Of a DNA stretch of 40,083 nucleotides, positions 1 to 10,200 are shown piece by piece. This DNA is from a virus. Under the pieces are notes generated by a model that was not told the origin of the DNA, did no database searches, and worked only from the letters and a program-made list of their open reading frames with translations. Numbering within the stretch: position 1 is the first letter of the stretch; each line of letters starts with the position of its first letter. Location of the stretch: the IMG/VR virus record IMGVR_UViG_3300037246_001259, positions 1 through 40,083 of that record. One strand, given 5' to 3'. Made by a program: the position numbers and the translations under genes.

Positions 1-282
1 TATACTCAAACTTCTCCTTACTATTATACTCCTATCTTTGGTAGGTTCCAAGCCTATTACATTCATAGGACAGTATCCCCAAATAGACTGGATACTACGA
101 TCCTGTTATCAAATGAAAGGTATAACCAACGCCCTGACAACCTAGCACAGGATCTTTATGGAGACTCAGAGTTGTTCTGGGTTATTCCGTTGAGGAACGG
201 GTTAGAAGATCCAATTTATGATTTAACATTGGACAGGAGATATATTATACCACATCCATCATTCGTTAGGAGTTTGATATAA
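1..282 (+). CDS. gp53: Baseplate wedge protein, gp53-like (5' partial)
   Basis: Frame 1 is open from the window edge to the TAA at 280-282, giving 93 C-terminal residues; the start lies outside the window. The segment LAQDLYGDSELFWVIPLRNG resembles the T4 gp53 segment built around ELANAIYGNPQLYWVL, a LysM-like core motif of this small baseplate wedge subunit. It ends with RYIIPHPSFVRSLI. In T4, gp53 joins neighbouring wedges around the hub, which fits the hub and spike genes that follow. The stop overlaps the next start (TAATG at 280-284), so the two genes are translationally coupled. Identity rests on one motif plus context. Confidence 0.6.
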   Translation, partial: YTQTSPYYYTPIFGRFQAYYIHRTVSPNRLDTTILLSNERYNQRPDNLAQDLYGDSELFWVIPLRNGLEDPIYDLTLDRRYIIPHPSFVRSLI

Positions 283-3182
283 TGCCAGGAGTGCCAAGGA
301 TCAAGTTGGGTCCGAAAGATAGAGTAGAAGATTGTGATAAAAAAATACTTCCGGGAGAAAATCTTAGGGATGCCCTCATATTCTCCCCAGCTACTCGTGA
401 GGCCATTGCACAGAGTCAAGAATCTTCTCTCGAAAGAAGTATCCGTCGAGGTATCAACGATGCTGTATCTTTAAAATTTCCTAGAGTTAGGAGTGGAGAT
501 TTTCTTGGTGTAACTTCTGCTTTTAGAACCGAGAATGTTGAGCGTGTATGCCGACAAACCAGAACAAAGCGGGTGTGTGATTTTATTCCTTCAAGAGTGC
601 GAGAGGCAATTGCGCCAGAGGCCGAAAGTCCTAATTGTCGAAACAGCCGTGCAGGATCTCTTAAAGGAAAACAAACCAGTCTTTCCAAAAGAAACGATCT
701 TGATAATTGTAATAATGCAAATCCTACCAAGAATGTAAATGCAAATATATTCAAGGTAAATCCTAGAGCGGAATTCAAATCTTTTGTGAATGGTGGTGGT
801 GATTTCATACCTGAAAATTCTTTGAATGGGTTTATTAATCTTCAATATCATGTGGTATTTTCTGCTTTACCGGCATCAGTTATCCCCAAAATGCAAAGAA
901 TTCTTCCCCTGGCTCCTACAACAAGAAAGGGTGAAGGGAATATAGATGAATTATTGAGAAATATAAAAAGAGAGAACGAATCGGCAGTAGTGATTGCTTC
1001 TACTGGTGATGTTTTTAGAAATGAGACTGCTAGAACCATAGAAAGCCCAGAAGAACAGTTTGCGACTTTGGAAGCCAATCTAGAAAGCACAGAACCTATC
1101 GAGGCACTGGATAGGGATTTTTCGGGAAGAAATTATTTCAATATTCAGTCTTTGGAGATCCAAAATATAATGGCCCCAATGCCTGGAAGCCCATTCCAAT
1201 CATTTTTAACTACAGCAAAGATGACATTGGTAGAACCGCATGGTTTCGATTTTCCAGAAAATATAAGAACAATTGCAGATCAAATAGGGTATCGAGGGAT
1301 TCATTGGAACAGAATGATATACAGATTGGATATATTTTTCTCTGGATATAATACCAATACTGGAGATTGGGATTCTCAGATAGATTTAAGTTCTGCTATA
1401 GGACAAAGTATCAACAAGATCTCTTACTATTTCATGATAGCTCAAATGCCCGCCAAGTTGGAGCATACGGGAACAACTTATGAGATAGGTCTTGTTCCTT
1501 ACGGACATATTGCTTGGAGACCGGAAGAGGTTATTGTGGATGCTGGAGCGGTGTTTTCTGATAAAGATATCACTTTTGGAAAGTTCTTGGACAAATTGCA
1601 GGAATCGTTGGAGACTGCCAAGGACGAAAGAACGCAAGGAAACCAGAAAAGGAAATACAGATTCTATGCTCCAGATCAATTAAGACAAGCCACATTCTAT
1701 TCACAAGAATTTGCAAACAAGCACGGATTTATTGGTGAGGGACCAGAAGACGGAAACGTAGTTACTACCGGTAGCGGAATAGAAGTTATGTCAGTACTTG
1801 AGGCAGCGATGAAGGATCTGGAACTGGTTTGGAATAGTTTTCTTAATACAGAAGATGAAGGATATAAAGAACCTAGAATTCATTGGGGTATCCGGTTTAA
1901 TGTTATCTATGATAACAATGTGAGGGCGAATCCAAATATCAACGATTTGGACGAGATAACTCTTGAATATATCATAGAGCCTTTTGCAACATATAAAAAG
2001 GCAACTATTACGGATAAGAAATCGGCTGAAAAGATTACTGCGGCTGCTGCGCAAGCTGCAAGAATCCAACGGATGGCTGAGTTGGGAATGATAAACAGAA
2101 TCTATGACTATATCCATACAGCAGAGAATACAGAGGTTATGGATTTTAATGTAAACTTTCAAGCATTCTATTACCATTTGTTAACGACACAGGTAGATAG
2201 TGCCGCTTTTGCTGGCGATATGACGCAATCAGCACCAGCCAATGTTGATATCAAAAGGGCCAATGTGTTTATAGATAACGTATCGATTGGAACTATAGGA
2301 AAACAATCAGCATCAACACAGGAACGAATAGAAGCAGACAGTAGAGTGATCAGACAGAAAAGGGCTGTTATAGATTCTACTTTGCAGTCTATATTTGGTA
2401 GAGGGATAGATAATCCTGAACCATTTTGTCAGGCAATAGGGAGAACGCCCGACGTGTTTACTATTTTGGGTGGGGGATTTAATGATTCTCCAAGAACTTC
2501 TTATTTTGGTTCTGGTGGAAGTGATGCACAAGAACTTAGAAACAAGTACCAACTAAACCTAGATGATTATCTCAGAAATGATCTTTTGTCTCTTGAAAGT
2601 CTCAAGGTTAGGGGAGATCCAATTTGGTTGCTTTCTCCATATGCATCAGCATCGGTTGACACCATAGAGGATCCTACTTTGAATTCTGTTTCTGGTAATG
2701 TACAAGGCAGACCTGGAATAGTTAGAGGGCAAGCAGGACGATATATTTTCTTACGATTCTTTGCTCCCAGACAGGATGATATGATGAATCCGAATAGGCA
2801 GAGTGCTACAACTAGTTGTTCCATTCTTGGTGGATTCTATGAGGTATATTCAGTAACCAGTGTGTTTGAAGGCGGGAAGTTTATTCAGACCATAACTGGA
2901 GGAAAGGCGAATCACCTAAATTATGCGGAGAGTTTGATAACAATGGATGATGTTACTAGTGCTGTTTCTCCTGCCGCAGAAAGCGAGAGTGCTCAAACTC
3001 AAAACTGTACACGAAAAGTTCCGAATAATGCTGGTAATGTTACTCCGACTTCTGGGATAGACGAATTTAATACAAAAGGGCAATTAGGACTTGCTGAAAT
3101 TCAGGCAGGATTTGCAGCAGTCCCACTTCCGGGAGATCGTATTATTGGTAGGGTGACATCTGAGGACGAGGGGCAGGGATAA
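282..3182 (+). CDS. Probable baseplate hub protein (gp27-like role), 966 aa
   Basis: The ATG at 282 overlaps the preceding stop and has an AGGAG at 267-271. The first 170 residues or so are charged, Cys/Arg/Asn-rich and look low-complexity or adapter-like. The ordered body begins near residue 170. Around residue 315 is TLVEPHGFDFPENIRTIADQ, and around 608-634 is IYDYIHTAENTEVMDFNVNF. I associate both patterns with the tube-like domains of phage hub/tube proteins, where a Y-D-Y-I-x-T-x-x-N-T/D-V segment is followed by alternating beta strands. The gene directly downstream is the gp5-like spike, the partner of gp27 in T4. At 966 aa it is more than twice the length of T4 gp27 (391 aa). The structural role is fairly safe; the hub assignment is inference. 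Confidence 0.5.
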   Translation: MPGVPRIKLGPKDRVEDCDKKILPGENLRDALIFSPATREAIAQSQESSLERSIRRGINDAVSLKFPRVRSGDFLGVTSAFRTENVERVCRQTRTKRVCDFIPSRVREAIAPEAESPNCRNSRAGSLKGKQTSLSKRNDLDNCNNANPTKNVNANIFKVNPRAEFKSFVNGGGDFIPENSLNGFINLQYHVVFSALPASVIPKMQRILPLAPTTRKGEGNIDELLRNIKRENESAVVIASTGDVFRNETARTIESPEEQFATLEANLESTEPIEALDRDFSGRNYFNIQSLEIQNIMAPMPGSPFQSFLTTAKMTLVEPHGFDFPENIRTIADQIGYRGIHWNRMIYRLDIFFSGYNTNTGDWDSQIDLSSAIGQSINKISYYFMIAQMPAKLEHTGTTYEIGLVPYGHIAWRPEEVIVDAGAVFSDKDITFGKFLDKLQESLETAKDERTQGNQKRKYRFYAPDQLRQATFYSQEFANKHGFIGEGPEDGNVVTTGSGIEVMSVLEAAMKDLELVWNSFLNTEDEGYKEPRIHWGIRFNVIYDNNVRANPNINDLDEITLEYIIEPFATYKKATITDKKSAEKITAAAAQAARIQRMAELGMINRIYDYIHTAENTEVMDFNVNFQAFYYHLLTTQVDSAAFAGDMTQSAPANVDIKRANVFIDNVSIGTIGKQSASTQERIEADSRVIRQKRAVIDSTLQSIFGRGIDNPEPFCQAIGRTPDVFTILGGGFNDSPRTSYFGSGGSDAQELRNKYQLNLDDYLRNDLLSLESLKVRGDPIWLLSPYASASVDTIEDPTLNSVSGNVQGRPGIVRGQAGRYIFLRFFAPRQDDMMNPNRQSATTSCSILGGFYEVYSVTSVFEGGKFIQTITGGKANHLNYAESLITMDDVTSAVSPAAESESAQTQNCTRKVPNNAGNVTPTSGIDEFNTKGQLGLAEIQAGFAAVPLPGDRIIGRVTSEDEGQG

Positions 3183-3188
3183 TAACAC

Positions 3189-5804
3189 ATGGATATAGGA
3201 AAGAGCATACGAGCAGAATGGGCTAGCGGAAGAGATGTCCCTAACCCACAGCAACAAATGTCGATGTTTTATATCGGGATGGTAATGGACGATGTTGATG
3301 AACAGCGTCTCGGAAGGATATGGGTTAAAATCAATTCTCAGTCTTCTCCTATATTTCAAAATAAAGGCGATAGGAAGAATTCACCAACCTATGGTGGAAC
3401 TACACCAGATAGACTCAATGAAACCAGAAGTCTGGAATGGAAGCAGCAGTTACGGCAAGGATGGATACATTGTACTCCTATGTTTCCGGTATTCGGAGGC
3501 GACAGCTACAGAACACAAGCATCTACTGATGGAGATAACAGAAACTCGCAAGATGGTGATGTCCAGTCTTATGGATTTTGGGCACAACCCAGGATAGGAG
3601 ATTCTGTAGGTATTCTTTTTGCTGATGCAGATCCAAATAAAGCCTATTGGATTGGATGTGCCCCCAAGTTTGATTCGAACTTTATGGTTCCGGGAGTTGC
3701 CGGAAGACCGAAACAAGATCTCAATTCGAAACAGTTGAATGGGCAACCCATCCACCCGGTTACTAAAAGTTTTAAAGATTCTGCTCCAGATGATGCATTG
3801 ATTCCTGCATTGGATAAGACTCGTAAGCTATCGACTAATCCATCTAATACTGCTCCTGCCGGAATAGAGAACCAGGATGCTAGAACGGTTCAGATAGAGA
3901 AAGAATTGCAGGAAGTTTTAATTCATAGAGAGTTTTCCGAAAATCTGAGAGAGGCGGGACTTTTGTGTGATCCGGTCAGGGGGGCAGGAAACTCTAGTAG
4001 TAGGAGAGAAAGTCCATCTTATGTATCTGGACTTAAAACGCCAGGATGGACGTACAGTAGTGAAAAGAACAACATAAATGCTACTTCTGGTAAACGGTTT
4101 TGCGATGATACTGTTACATCAGGAGCGAGAAGTAAATTCGATAGTGTTAATGCTATTGGGCACCAACTTGTTATGGATGACCATCCAGATTTTCAAGGAG
4201 TTCGTCTTAGAACGTCTGCCGGTTCTCAGATCTATATGAACGATTCATGCGACCAGCCGTATATCTACATAAGCACAGCCAGAGGTAAGGTGTGGATTGA
4301 GTTGGTAGACGATAAAGGTGATATCAATGTGTTTGGCGAAGGGTCATTTTCTCTCCATGCTAAACAGGATATCAATCTAGTAACCGATAGGGATTTGAAT
4401 ATAGATGTTCAGAGAGATCTGAATGTCTTAGTAAGAAGAAATTCTGATATCAGACTAAAAGGCAGTGTAGACGTAGAATTAAACAAGAACGATGTTCAAC
4501 CACAGGATTTGAATTACGATCCTAATCCTACTTGGGGTATTGGAGGACCTTTGATAGGTGGAAATACTACAATTCAAAATTTTGGTAATTTGGACTTAAA
4601 GATTGGTGATATACTCAAACCTACTAGCTCCCTCAAGATAGATGTGGCAAAGGATATAGATATTCTGTCCGGTGGAGAGATCCACATACAATCATTACTG
4701 GACACCAACATACTCGCTCTAGGAGGGTTCTTTGCCACTGGCACGACCGGTGCTAATTTTAGCGCTCTTGGAGGTGCTACAAATATTACATCTGCTGGAG
4801 GATACAATCTATTTGTCACTGGAAACTATAGTTTGAATGCCGCATTGGTATTGATAAACTCTGGTGTTCCAACCCCATCTATTCCTGCACTTCCAGCAGC
4901 GGCAGCATCGTCGGTTTCTCCACTAACTCTTTCCCCGGTGCCTCGTGTTCCTACGGATACAGAGAAACAGCAATGTACGAATCCTCCATCCGAGTTTGAT
5001 ACTATATCTGGATCTGTTGTTCCTCAACATCAACCATGGCCGAATAGATGTCAGCAAACAATCGGATTAGGTGGGTTCGTATCGGCCTCTACAGAAGAGC
5101 AATCTAGATTTGGAGCTACAACACTGGCTGCGTTGTCTCCCATAAGTCTTTTGGGTTCTCCAAATCCTGGAGATCTGCCAGGGTTGTATCAGGCTGTTCC
5201 TTATTCTGGAAATTCTGTAGCAGAAGCTCCCCAATACATAAAGATACGAGATCCCCTGCCGGGAGAGATAGACGACTGTAGTAATTTTACTTCATCTGAT
5301 GGATTGGTTCAGTTCTTGAAACAGCATGAAGCTGTTAGGAATAATGGATATCTTGACGCCGGAGGAAAACCCACGATTGGAGTAGGGCACTTGATTATTC
5401 CTGGTGACGTAATCTTTGGAGACACCATTTCGGGAACGGTTACTAGAGAAGATATAAAACAACTTACGAGAAACAGAGTGAATCTTAGAATTTCTGATGA
5501 AGAGGTTGATAGGTTGTTCCGTCTTGATCTTGTACGATTCGAAAAGGGAGTTTGTCAGACAATAACAGCCCCCATCACTCAGAACCAGTTTGATGGAATG
5601 GTTTCTCTTTCTTTCAATATAGGAAATGGAGCATTTGCGAGAAGTTCAGTAGCTAGTGCAGTCAATACCAGCCAGCTTAATAATATCCCGCAAGCGTGGA
5701 TGCGATGGATCACTGTGAGTGGAGTCAATAATCAAGGATTGGTTAATAGAAGAAGAGCGGAATTGTCTACCTTTTGGGATTCTAGTAATCTGTTGGTTGC
5801 TTAA
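3189..5804 (+). CDS. gp5: gp5-like baseplate spike with C-terminal T4-type lysozyme domain
   Basis: 871 aa. Residues 26-165 look like the gp5/VgrG OB-fold: FYIGMVMDDVDEQRLGRIWV, GWIHCTPMFPVFGGD, then GFWAQPRIGDSVGILF. Residues about 325-440 resemble the VgrG/gp5 C-terminal beta-helix: HQLVMDDHPDFQGVRLRTSAG, then short D-I-N-L/D-L-N-I repeats. A Pro/Ala/Ser-rich linker lies at about 560-600. Residues 704-865 are a GH24 lysozyme. Glu714 (KQHEA), Asp723 (YLDAG) and Thr729 (KPTIGVGH) reproduce the spacing of T4 lysozyme Glu11-Asp20-Thr26 exactly. The protein should pierce the outer membrane and cut peptidoglycan during injection. In T4 gp5 the lysozyme lies between the OB-fold and the beta-helix; here it comes after the helix. 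An AGGGA precedes the ATG by about 10 bases. Confidence 0.88.
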   Translation: MDIGKSIRAEWASGRDVPNPQQQMSMFYIGMVMDDVDEQRLGRIWVKINSQSSPIFQNKGDRKNSPTYGGTTPDRLNETRSLEWKQQLRQGWIHCTPMFPVFGGDSYRTQASTDGDNRNSQDGDVQSYGFWAQPRIGDSVGILFADADPNKAYWIGCAPKFDSNFMVPGVAGRPKQDLNSKQLNGQPIHPVTKSFKDSAPDDALIPALDKTRKLSTNPSNTAPAGIENQDARTVQIEKELQEVLIHREFSENLREAGLLCDPVRGAGNSSSRRESPSYVSGLKTPGWTYSSEKNNINATSGKRFCDDTVTSGARSKFDSVNAIGHQLVMDDHPDFQGVRLRTSAGSQIYMNDSCDQPYIYISTARGKVWIELVDDKGDINVFGEGSFSLHAKQDINLVTDRDLNIDVQRDLNVLVRRNSDIRLKGSVDVELNKNDVQPQDLNYDPNPTWGIGGPLIGGNTTIQNFGNLDLKIGDILKPTSSLKIDVAKDIDILSGGEIHIQSLLDTNILALGGFFATGTTGANFSALGGATNITSAGGYNLFVTGNYSLNAALVLINSGVPTPSIPALPAAAASSVSPLTLSPVPRVPTDTEKQQCTNPPSEFDTISGSVVPQHQPWPNRCQQTIGLGGFVSASTEEQSRFGATTLAALSPISLLGSPNPGDLPGLYQAVPYSGNSVAEAPQYIKIRDPLPGEIDDCSNFTSSDGLVQFLKQHEAVRNNGYLDAGGKPTIGVGHLIIPGDVIFGDTISGTVTREDIKQLTRNRVNLRISDEEVDRLFRLDLVRFEKGVCQTITAPITQNQFDGMVSLSFNIGNGAFARSSVASAVNTSQLNNIPQAWMRWITVSGVNNQGLVNRRRAELSTFWDSSNLLVA

Positions 5805-5809
5805 GAAAA

Positions 5810-5848
5810 TATGCGAATACCAACATACTAGATGCTGATATCCGCATA
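5810..5848 (-). terminator. Hairpin terminator between convergent genes, mainly for the sigma-factor gene
   Basis: TATGCGAATA (5810-5819) pairs with TATCCGCATA (5839-5848) with one mismatch. The inner arms CAACAT (5821-5826) and ATGCTG (5832-5837) extend the stem, again with one mismatch, leaving a 5-base loop. On the - strand the stem is followed directly by TTTTC, a typical intrinsic terminator tail. On the + strand it is followed by CCCCTCGTTT, a weak tail, so read-through of gp5 transcripts is possible. Confidence 0.65.
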
Positions 5849-5856
5849 CCCCTCGT

Positions 5857-6762
5857 TTATATGATGTAAAAGTCGGTCGGGTCAATACCCATTACATTGA
5901 CGACTTGAATAATTTCCTTTTCTATTTTGCTTCTAGCATGATTCCGAAGCTGTCTTACTCGTTCCTTGGAAATAGAAAATTCCTTTCCTAGTGCTTCCAA
6001 GGTCGGTTGTTCTGGCTTGTTGAGAAGAAGTTTCTGCTCAAAGATTCTCTTTTCTCGGTCGGTGAGAACTTTTTCCATTGCATCCGTAATCAATTTCCTT
6101 TGGAACGTTAAAACGCTATAGTCAATGACGATATCCTCGGATTGAGGGGTCTTGTCTCCTATAGTGTCGCCCTTCGTGATTTTTTCTCCATCACTTCGGT
6201 CGAAATTACCGATGGGTTCCGAAAACATGTCATATGGCTTTTTGATCATGTCATACATCATCTGAATTTCAGTTGTTGTGGTAGAGTATTCTTCGGCCAA
6301 CTTGTTAGCGAGAGCGCCCGTAAGGCGGAATGACCCGTGATTTTTTAGCTCGATAGCTATAATCTTTCTGAGTCCGAAGAATAGGTTCTTCCGATTGTGG
6401 CTCGTGCAGACATGGACCATGAAATAGTTTTTTGTAATGTGACTATACATCATCCCCTTTACCCACCATTTGGCATAAGTGGAAAACCTAAAACCTCGCT
6501 CCAAGTCGAACCTTCTTGAGGCTTCTAGGAGGGCGGTAACTCCTTCGGATAGAAGTTCCTCCTTCTCCATCTTGTAGCTGGAAAGGTCTTTTACAGCCCT
6601 TCGTATGATTGGTGAATAGTGGCTTACTATCTTCTCGGTTAGTTTTTTCTTGACGATTGGATCTTCTGTTGATTGTAATTCTTCAAAAAGACTGTACTCC
6701 TGTTCTTTGGTTAGTGGCTGTGTGTAGGACTTCACGAAAACGTGAGAATCTTTTATTTGCAT
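5857..6762 (-). CDS. RpoH-like (sigma-32 type) RNA polymerase sigma factor
   Basis: 301 aa with region 2 and region 4 intact. Residues 84-115 hold the region 2.1-2.4 signature, with FDLERGFRFSTYAKWWVKGM. Residues 123-135 (NRKNLFFGLRKII) resemble the RpoH box QRKLFFNLRK of sigma-32, with one extra residue. Residues 231-285 are region 4, with PTLEALGKEFSISKERVRQL as the -35 helix-turn-helix. It should redirect host RNA polymerase to phage promoters. An ATG six bases upstream (6768) is in frame, but the G-rich ribosome site (CCCCCC at 6770-6775 on the + strand) lies 1 base from it and 7 bases from the ATG at 6762, so I chose 6762. The gene is the only - strand gene among the left-hand baseplate genes and is divergent from the gp25 operon. 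It differs from T4 gp55, which lacks region 4. Confidence 0.88.
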   Translation of the reverse strand: MQIKDSHVFVKSYTQPLTKEQEYSLFEELQSTEDPIVKKKLTEKIVSHYSPIIRRAVKDLSSYKMEKEELLSEGVTALLEASRRFDLERGFRFSTYAKWWVKGMMYSHITKNYFMVHVCTSHNRKNLFFGLRKIIAIELKNHGSFRLTGALANKLAEEYSTTTTEIQMMYDMIKKPYDMFSEPIGNFDRSDGEKITKGDTIGDKTPQSEDIVIDYSVLTFQRKLITDAMEKVLTDREKRIFEQKLLLNKPEQPTLEALGKEFSISKERVRQLRNHARSKIEKEIIQVVNVMGIDPTDFYII

Positions 6763-6805
6763 AGGCATACCCCCCGGCCATATGTTTATGGTGACGAAAA
6801 TGATT

Positions 6806-6813
6806 GATAAATA
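6806..6813 (+). promoter_or_regulatory. Late-type promoter box GATAAATA upstream of gp25
   Basis: GATAAATA lies 50 bases before the gp25 start, in the 101-base divergent gap between the sigma-factor gene and gp25. It matches 7 of 8 positions of the T4 late promoter consensus TATAAATA. A TTG at 6804 could extend the gp25 frame upstream, but that would place coding sequence over this box. I see no clear -35 element. Confidence 0.55.
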
Positions 6814-6863
6814 CTTGGTGGTCTGAAGACCTTTTTATATATGTTTCAAAGGAAAACAAGTCA

Positions 6864-7235
6864 ATGGTTGCATCCTTATATCGTGGTTTTTCCTCCGTTG
6901 GTGTGAAAAGTGTTGATACTAGAGCCTTCAATGCTAATTTGGTCAAGAGAGATTTGTTAAACCATTTCGAGACGAAATTGGGTGATCGTAGAGGAAGACC
7001 CGATTTTGGTTCTATTATACACGATTTGCTGTTTGATATCATGGATTCCCGAACTGAGAATTTAGTGATAGCTGATGCGCAAAGAATACTCAGTGAAGAT
7101 CCTCGTGTAGAACCCCTAGAAGTCGGGGTTTCTTTGGACATTGACCGGAATAGTATTACATTGAATATATCTCTGTTATTGGTTGAATTTAACATGGTTG
7201 AAAATTTTCGGGTTATTTTTGAGGAAAGAGGATAA
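6864..7235 (+). CDS. gp25: Baseplate wedge protein gp25 (GPW/gp25 family)
   Basis: 123 aa. DRRGRPDFGSIIHDLLFDIM (residues 35-54 or so) is the family hallmark: a G-x-R-P-x-F-G-S motif followed by L-L-F. T4 gp25 and P2 gpW share this core, and the sheath-initiator role is well established. It is a small wedge component that nucleates sheath assembly. I start at the ATG at 6864, with AAAGGA at 6848-6853, rather than an upstream in-frame TTG at 6804 that overlaps the late-promoter box. The stop overlaps the gp6 start (TAATG, 7233-7237). The 123-residue length is normal for the family. Confidence 0.88.
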   Translation: MVASLYRGFSSVGVKSVDTRAFNANLVKRDLLNHFETKLGDRRGRPDFGSIIHDLLFDIMDSRTENLVIADAQRILSEDPRVEPLEVGVSLDIDRNSITLNISLLLVEFNMVENFRVIFEERG

Positions 7236-10200
7236 TGGGTACTCTTCAAAGGCAAAACACTCTTTTCGTCAGTGAAGATTGGATTAGAATCTATGAGGCT
7301 ATTCAAAATGTTGAATTCCGAGCTTACGATTTTGACAATCTCACGGCTGCGATATTTGACCATTTGAGAGACGTATTTCCAGAGGAATTCAACGACTGGA
7401 TTGCCAGTAGTGAATTCGTCATGAAAGTTGAAGTGCTTGCTTGGCTTTCTCAAAATATCAGTTTCCGTATTGATTTAAACACCAGAGAAAATTTCCTTTC
7501 TACCGCAGAAAGGAGAGACAGTCTTATTAGACTGGCAGAATTAGTATCGTTCAAAGTTAACAGAGTCAAAAGTGCTAGCGGATTCATCAGGGTTGATAAG
7601 ATTCGAACCAACCAACCTTTATTCGATTCCAATAATGTCCCACTACAAAATAGGGACATTCTATGGAACGACCCTGCAAACGAGGATTGGTTCGAACAGT
7701 TTATTATCGTAATGAATTCTGCATTCACGGTGAGATCCCAATTCGGCAGACCATTGGCTCGATTCCAAGACGCTTCTGATAGAACGGATTTGTATAGATT
7801 CAATTCTTCTGGCCCCCCTGGTGGCGTATTTCCATTCAGTACATCCGTGAATGGAGTATTTCTTCCGTTTGAAGTGACAAATTCTGTTCTTGATGAAAGT
7901 ACTGGAATTACTGAAGAACTTCCTCCAAACCCTGTAAACGCTTCTCATATCTTCTTCAAACAAGATGGCAGAGGTTTAGCATCTGCCAATACTGGCTTCT
8001 TTTTTGAACTTAAGCAAGGTACTTTATCATTTGAGGACCGAGATTTCAATACCCCAGAGGTTGTTCGAATAGAAACCATCGATGTACAGAACATAAATCG
8101 TGACGATTTCTATATACAGCAGATAGACGAACAAGGAGATGTTATTGCTGATTGGGATCAAGTTGATACCATATTTGGCGAAGGCGTATCATTTACTACG
8201 GAACCGACTGCAACTTCCAGAGACGTATATGAATTGGATACTTTGGAAAATGATAGGGTACGAGTAAGATTCGGAGATGGCAAATTTGGAGCCATACCTG
8301 TTGGTCGTTTTAGGTTTTGGTATAGAACAGCAAATCCGCAACCACAAATTGTACGGCCAAGCGATTTGGCTAGTCAGACAGTCACTGTTCCCTATGTGGT
8401 AGATGATACCATTTTTCTTTTGCAGATGGATCTGTCTTTAAAAAGCTCTCTTGTAAATGCAGCTACTACTGATACTAATTTTGATATACGAACTAGAGCA
8501 AATCAGGTTTACTTTACTCAGAACCGAATGATCACTGGTCAGGATTACAATCAGTTCTATCTCAAAGACAATTCGATTAGAAAGGTCAAATCTGTCAATA
8601 GGACATATGCTGGACATTCTAGGTTTGCCAAACTAAATGATCCAACCGGATTGTACCAGAACGTGAAAGCTGTTGCTGAAGATGGTCGGTACTACAAGAG
8701 GGATACGTTGGGTATCACTTTCAAATCCGCTGACCTTGCGGTGGTAGGAGTAGACGAACTAATAGACCAATGTATTAAACCATTGTTTCTAAAGTCTGAT
8801 AAAAGTCTTCTATATTACAATGAATATCCCGAAAAATTCTTTTCTATTGAGTACCTTTGGAGCGAAACATCCATTGTGTCGGATATGTCTAGAGGAAATC
8901 TTACACAAAACGGGACTATAGTAAAAGTTGGAGATAATGCAACCGGAACTGATTTGAATTTTGTAGATACAGATTCTCTACTACGAATCGATTCGATTGA
9001 AGGTAGAACAGTACAAGTAGAGAGAATCATTGATGACGGAGATATCTCTGATGGCATTATTCTGGAGAGAGTGATTGAGAATGGGGTTACAATTGTATCA
9101 GTATTTCCGGCATTTAGAGATAAACTGACTCAGGACGAAGTTGTAGCTATACAGGACCAAATCAATCTGAAGCACGATTTTGGAATATCATGGAATCAGG
9201 ATTTGCAGGTATATCAGATAATCACATTTGACAACTTGAATAAGAACCTGGACTTTAGTTTATTGTTCCAAGGAGACACTACCGGATTAAATTTAGATGC
9301 ATCGTGGATGGTATTCTTAGAGTTTATACCGGGTGGAATAGATGAAGATCAGTGGAAAATAGTAGATAGAGGGTTTGGAATGTTCTTTGAAAGTGCGAGG
9401 GAGAATGATTTCTTCTTTGCGAACAACGAACCAGTTATAGATCAGGAAACGGGAGAGGCATTTAATGATGAAATCGTTCTTTTGGAATGCAACGAATCAA
9501 GGGATAGTTTACGTAGGAGAGACGTATCTAATATTGACGGGCTCGCTTGTCCTCTTAGGTGTTTTGGCTTTGTTGGAGATGGTGTAAAAACTGATTTTCA
9601 GACTGACGAATCTCCGCTAGACCCAACAGCACTTATTACGATTAACGATATTCTTCAGATTAGAAATATCGACTATGTAATAATCTCTGATGTATCTGGT
9701 GATATCATACGGTTTACTTTTGCTCCGGCAGACGGTTCAGGTATCGAAGTATGTATATCCGAACAGTTGACATCCATTCAAACATCTGTCGTTTTTGATG
9801 AAGGGGATGGTACGACAAATGAGTATGATCTTGGAGTCAGAGTGTCTGTTGTAAACAATTCATTTACGTTTTTGGATGGCGTCTTGCAGGCTCCATCTCT
9901 GGACTTTACCTTCGGTTCTATAGGAGACAATGCAAGTGTAGTTCATGATGCAATTTTGTCTTCTGGTGTTGGAAGTACTGTTTATCAGCTTGCAGGAATA
10001 GATGGAGCAGTATGGAAAACTTTCAATTTTGTTGGCGACGGACTATTGACGGATTATTTGGTCTCTGCCAGAGATCAAACAGACAATACTATATTGGTCG
10101 CCATAGATGGGTCTATTCAAGCACTTGGAGATGATTATTCTGTGGCTCAGACTAGCCCAGGTGTTGCTACCATTACATTTACAGTTGCCCCTCCTGCATT

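Noticed and set aside
416-808. 130-residue - strand frame over the hub gene
   Set aside because: It is antisense to a well-supported gene with no motif or ribosome site.
6683-7453. 256-residue open frame on the - strand
   Set aside because: It overlaps the start of the sigma-factor gene and all of gp25, both of which have clear family motifs; its own translation is low-complexity and Ser-rich with no motif.
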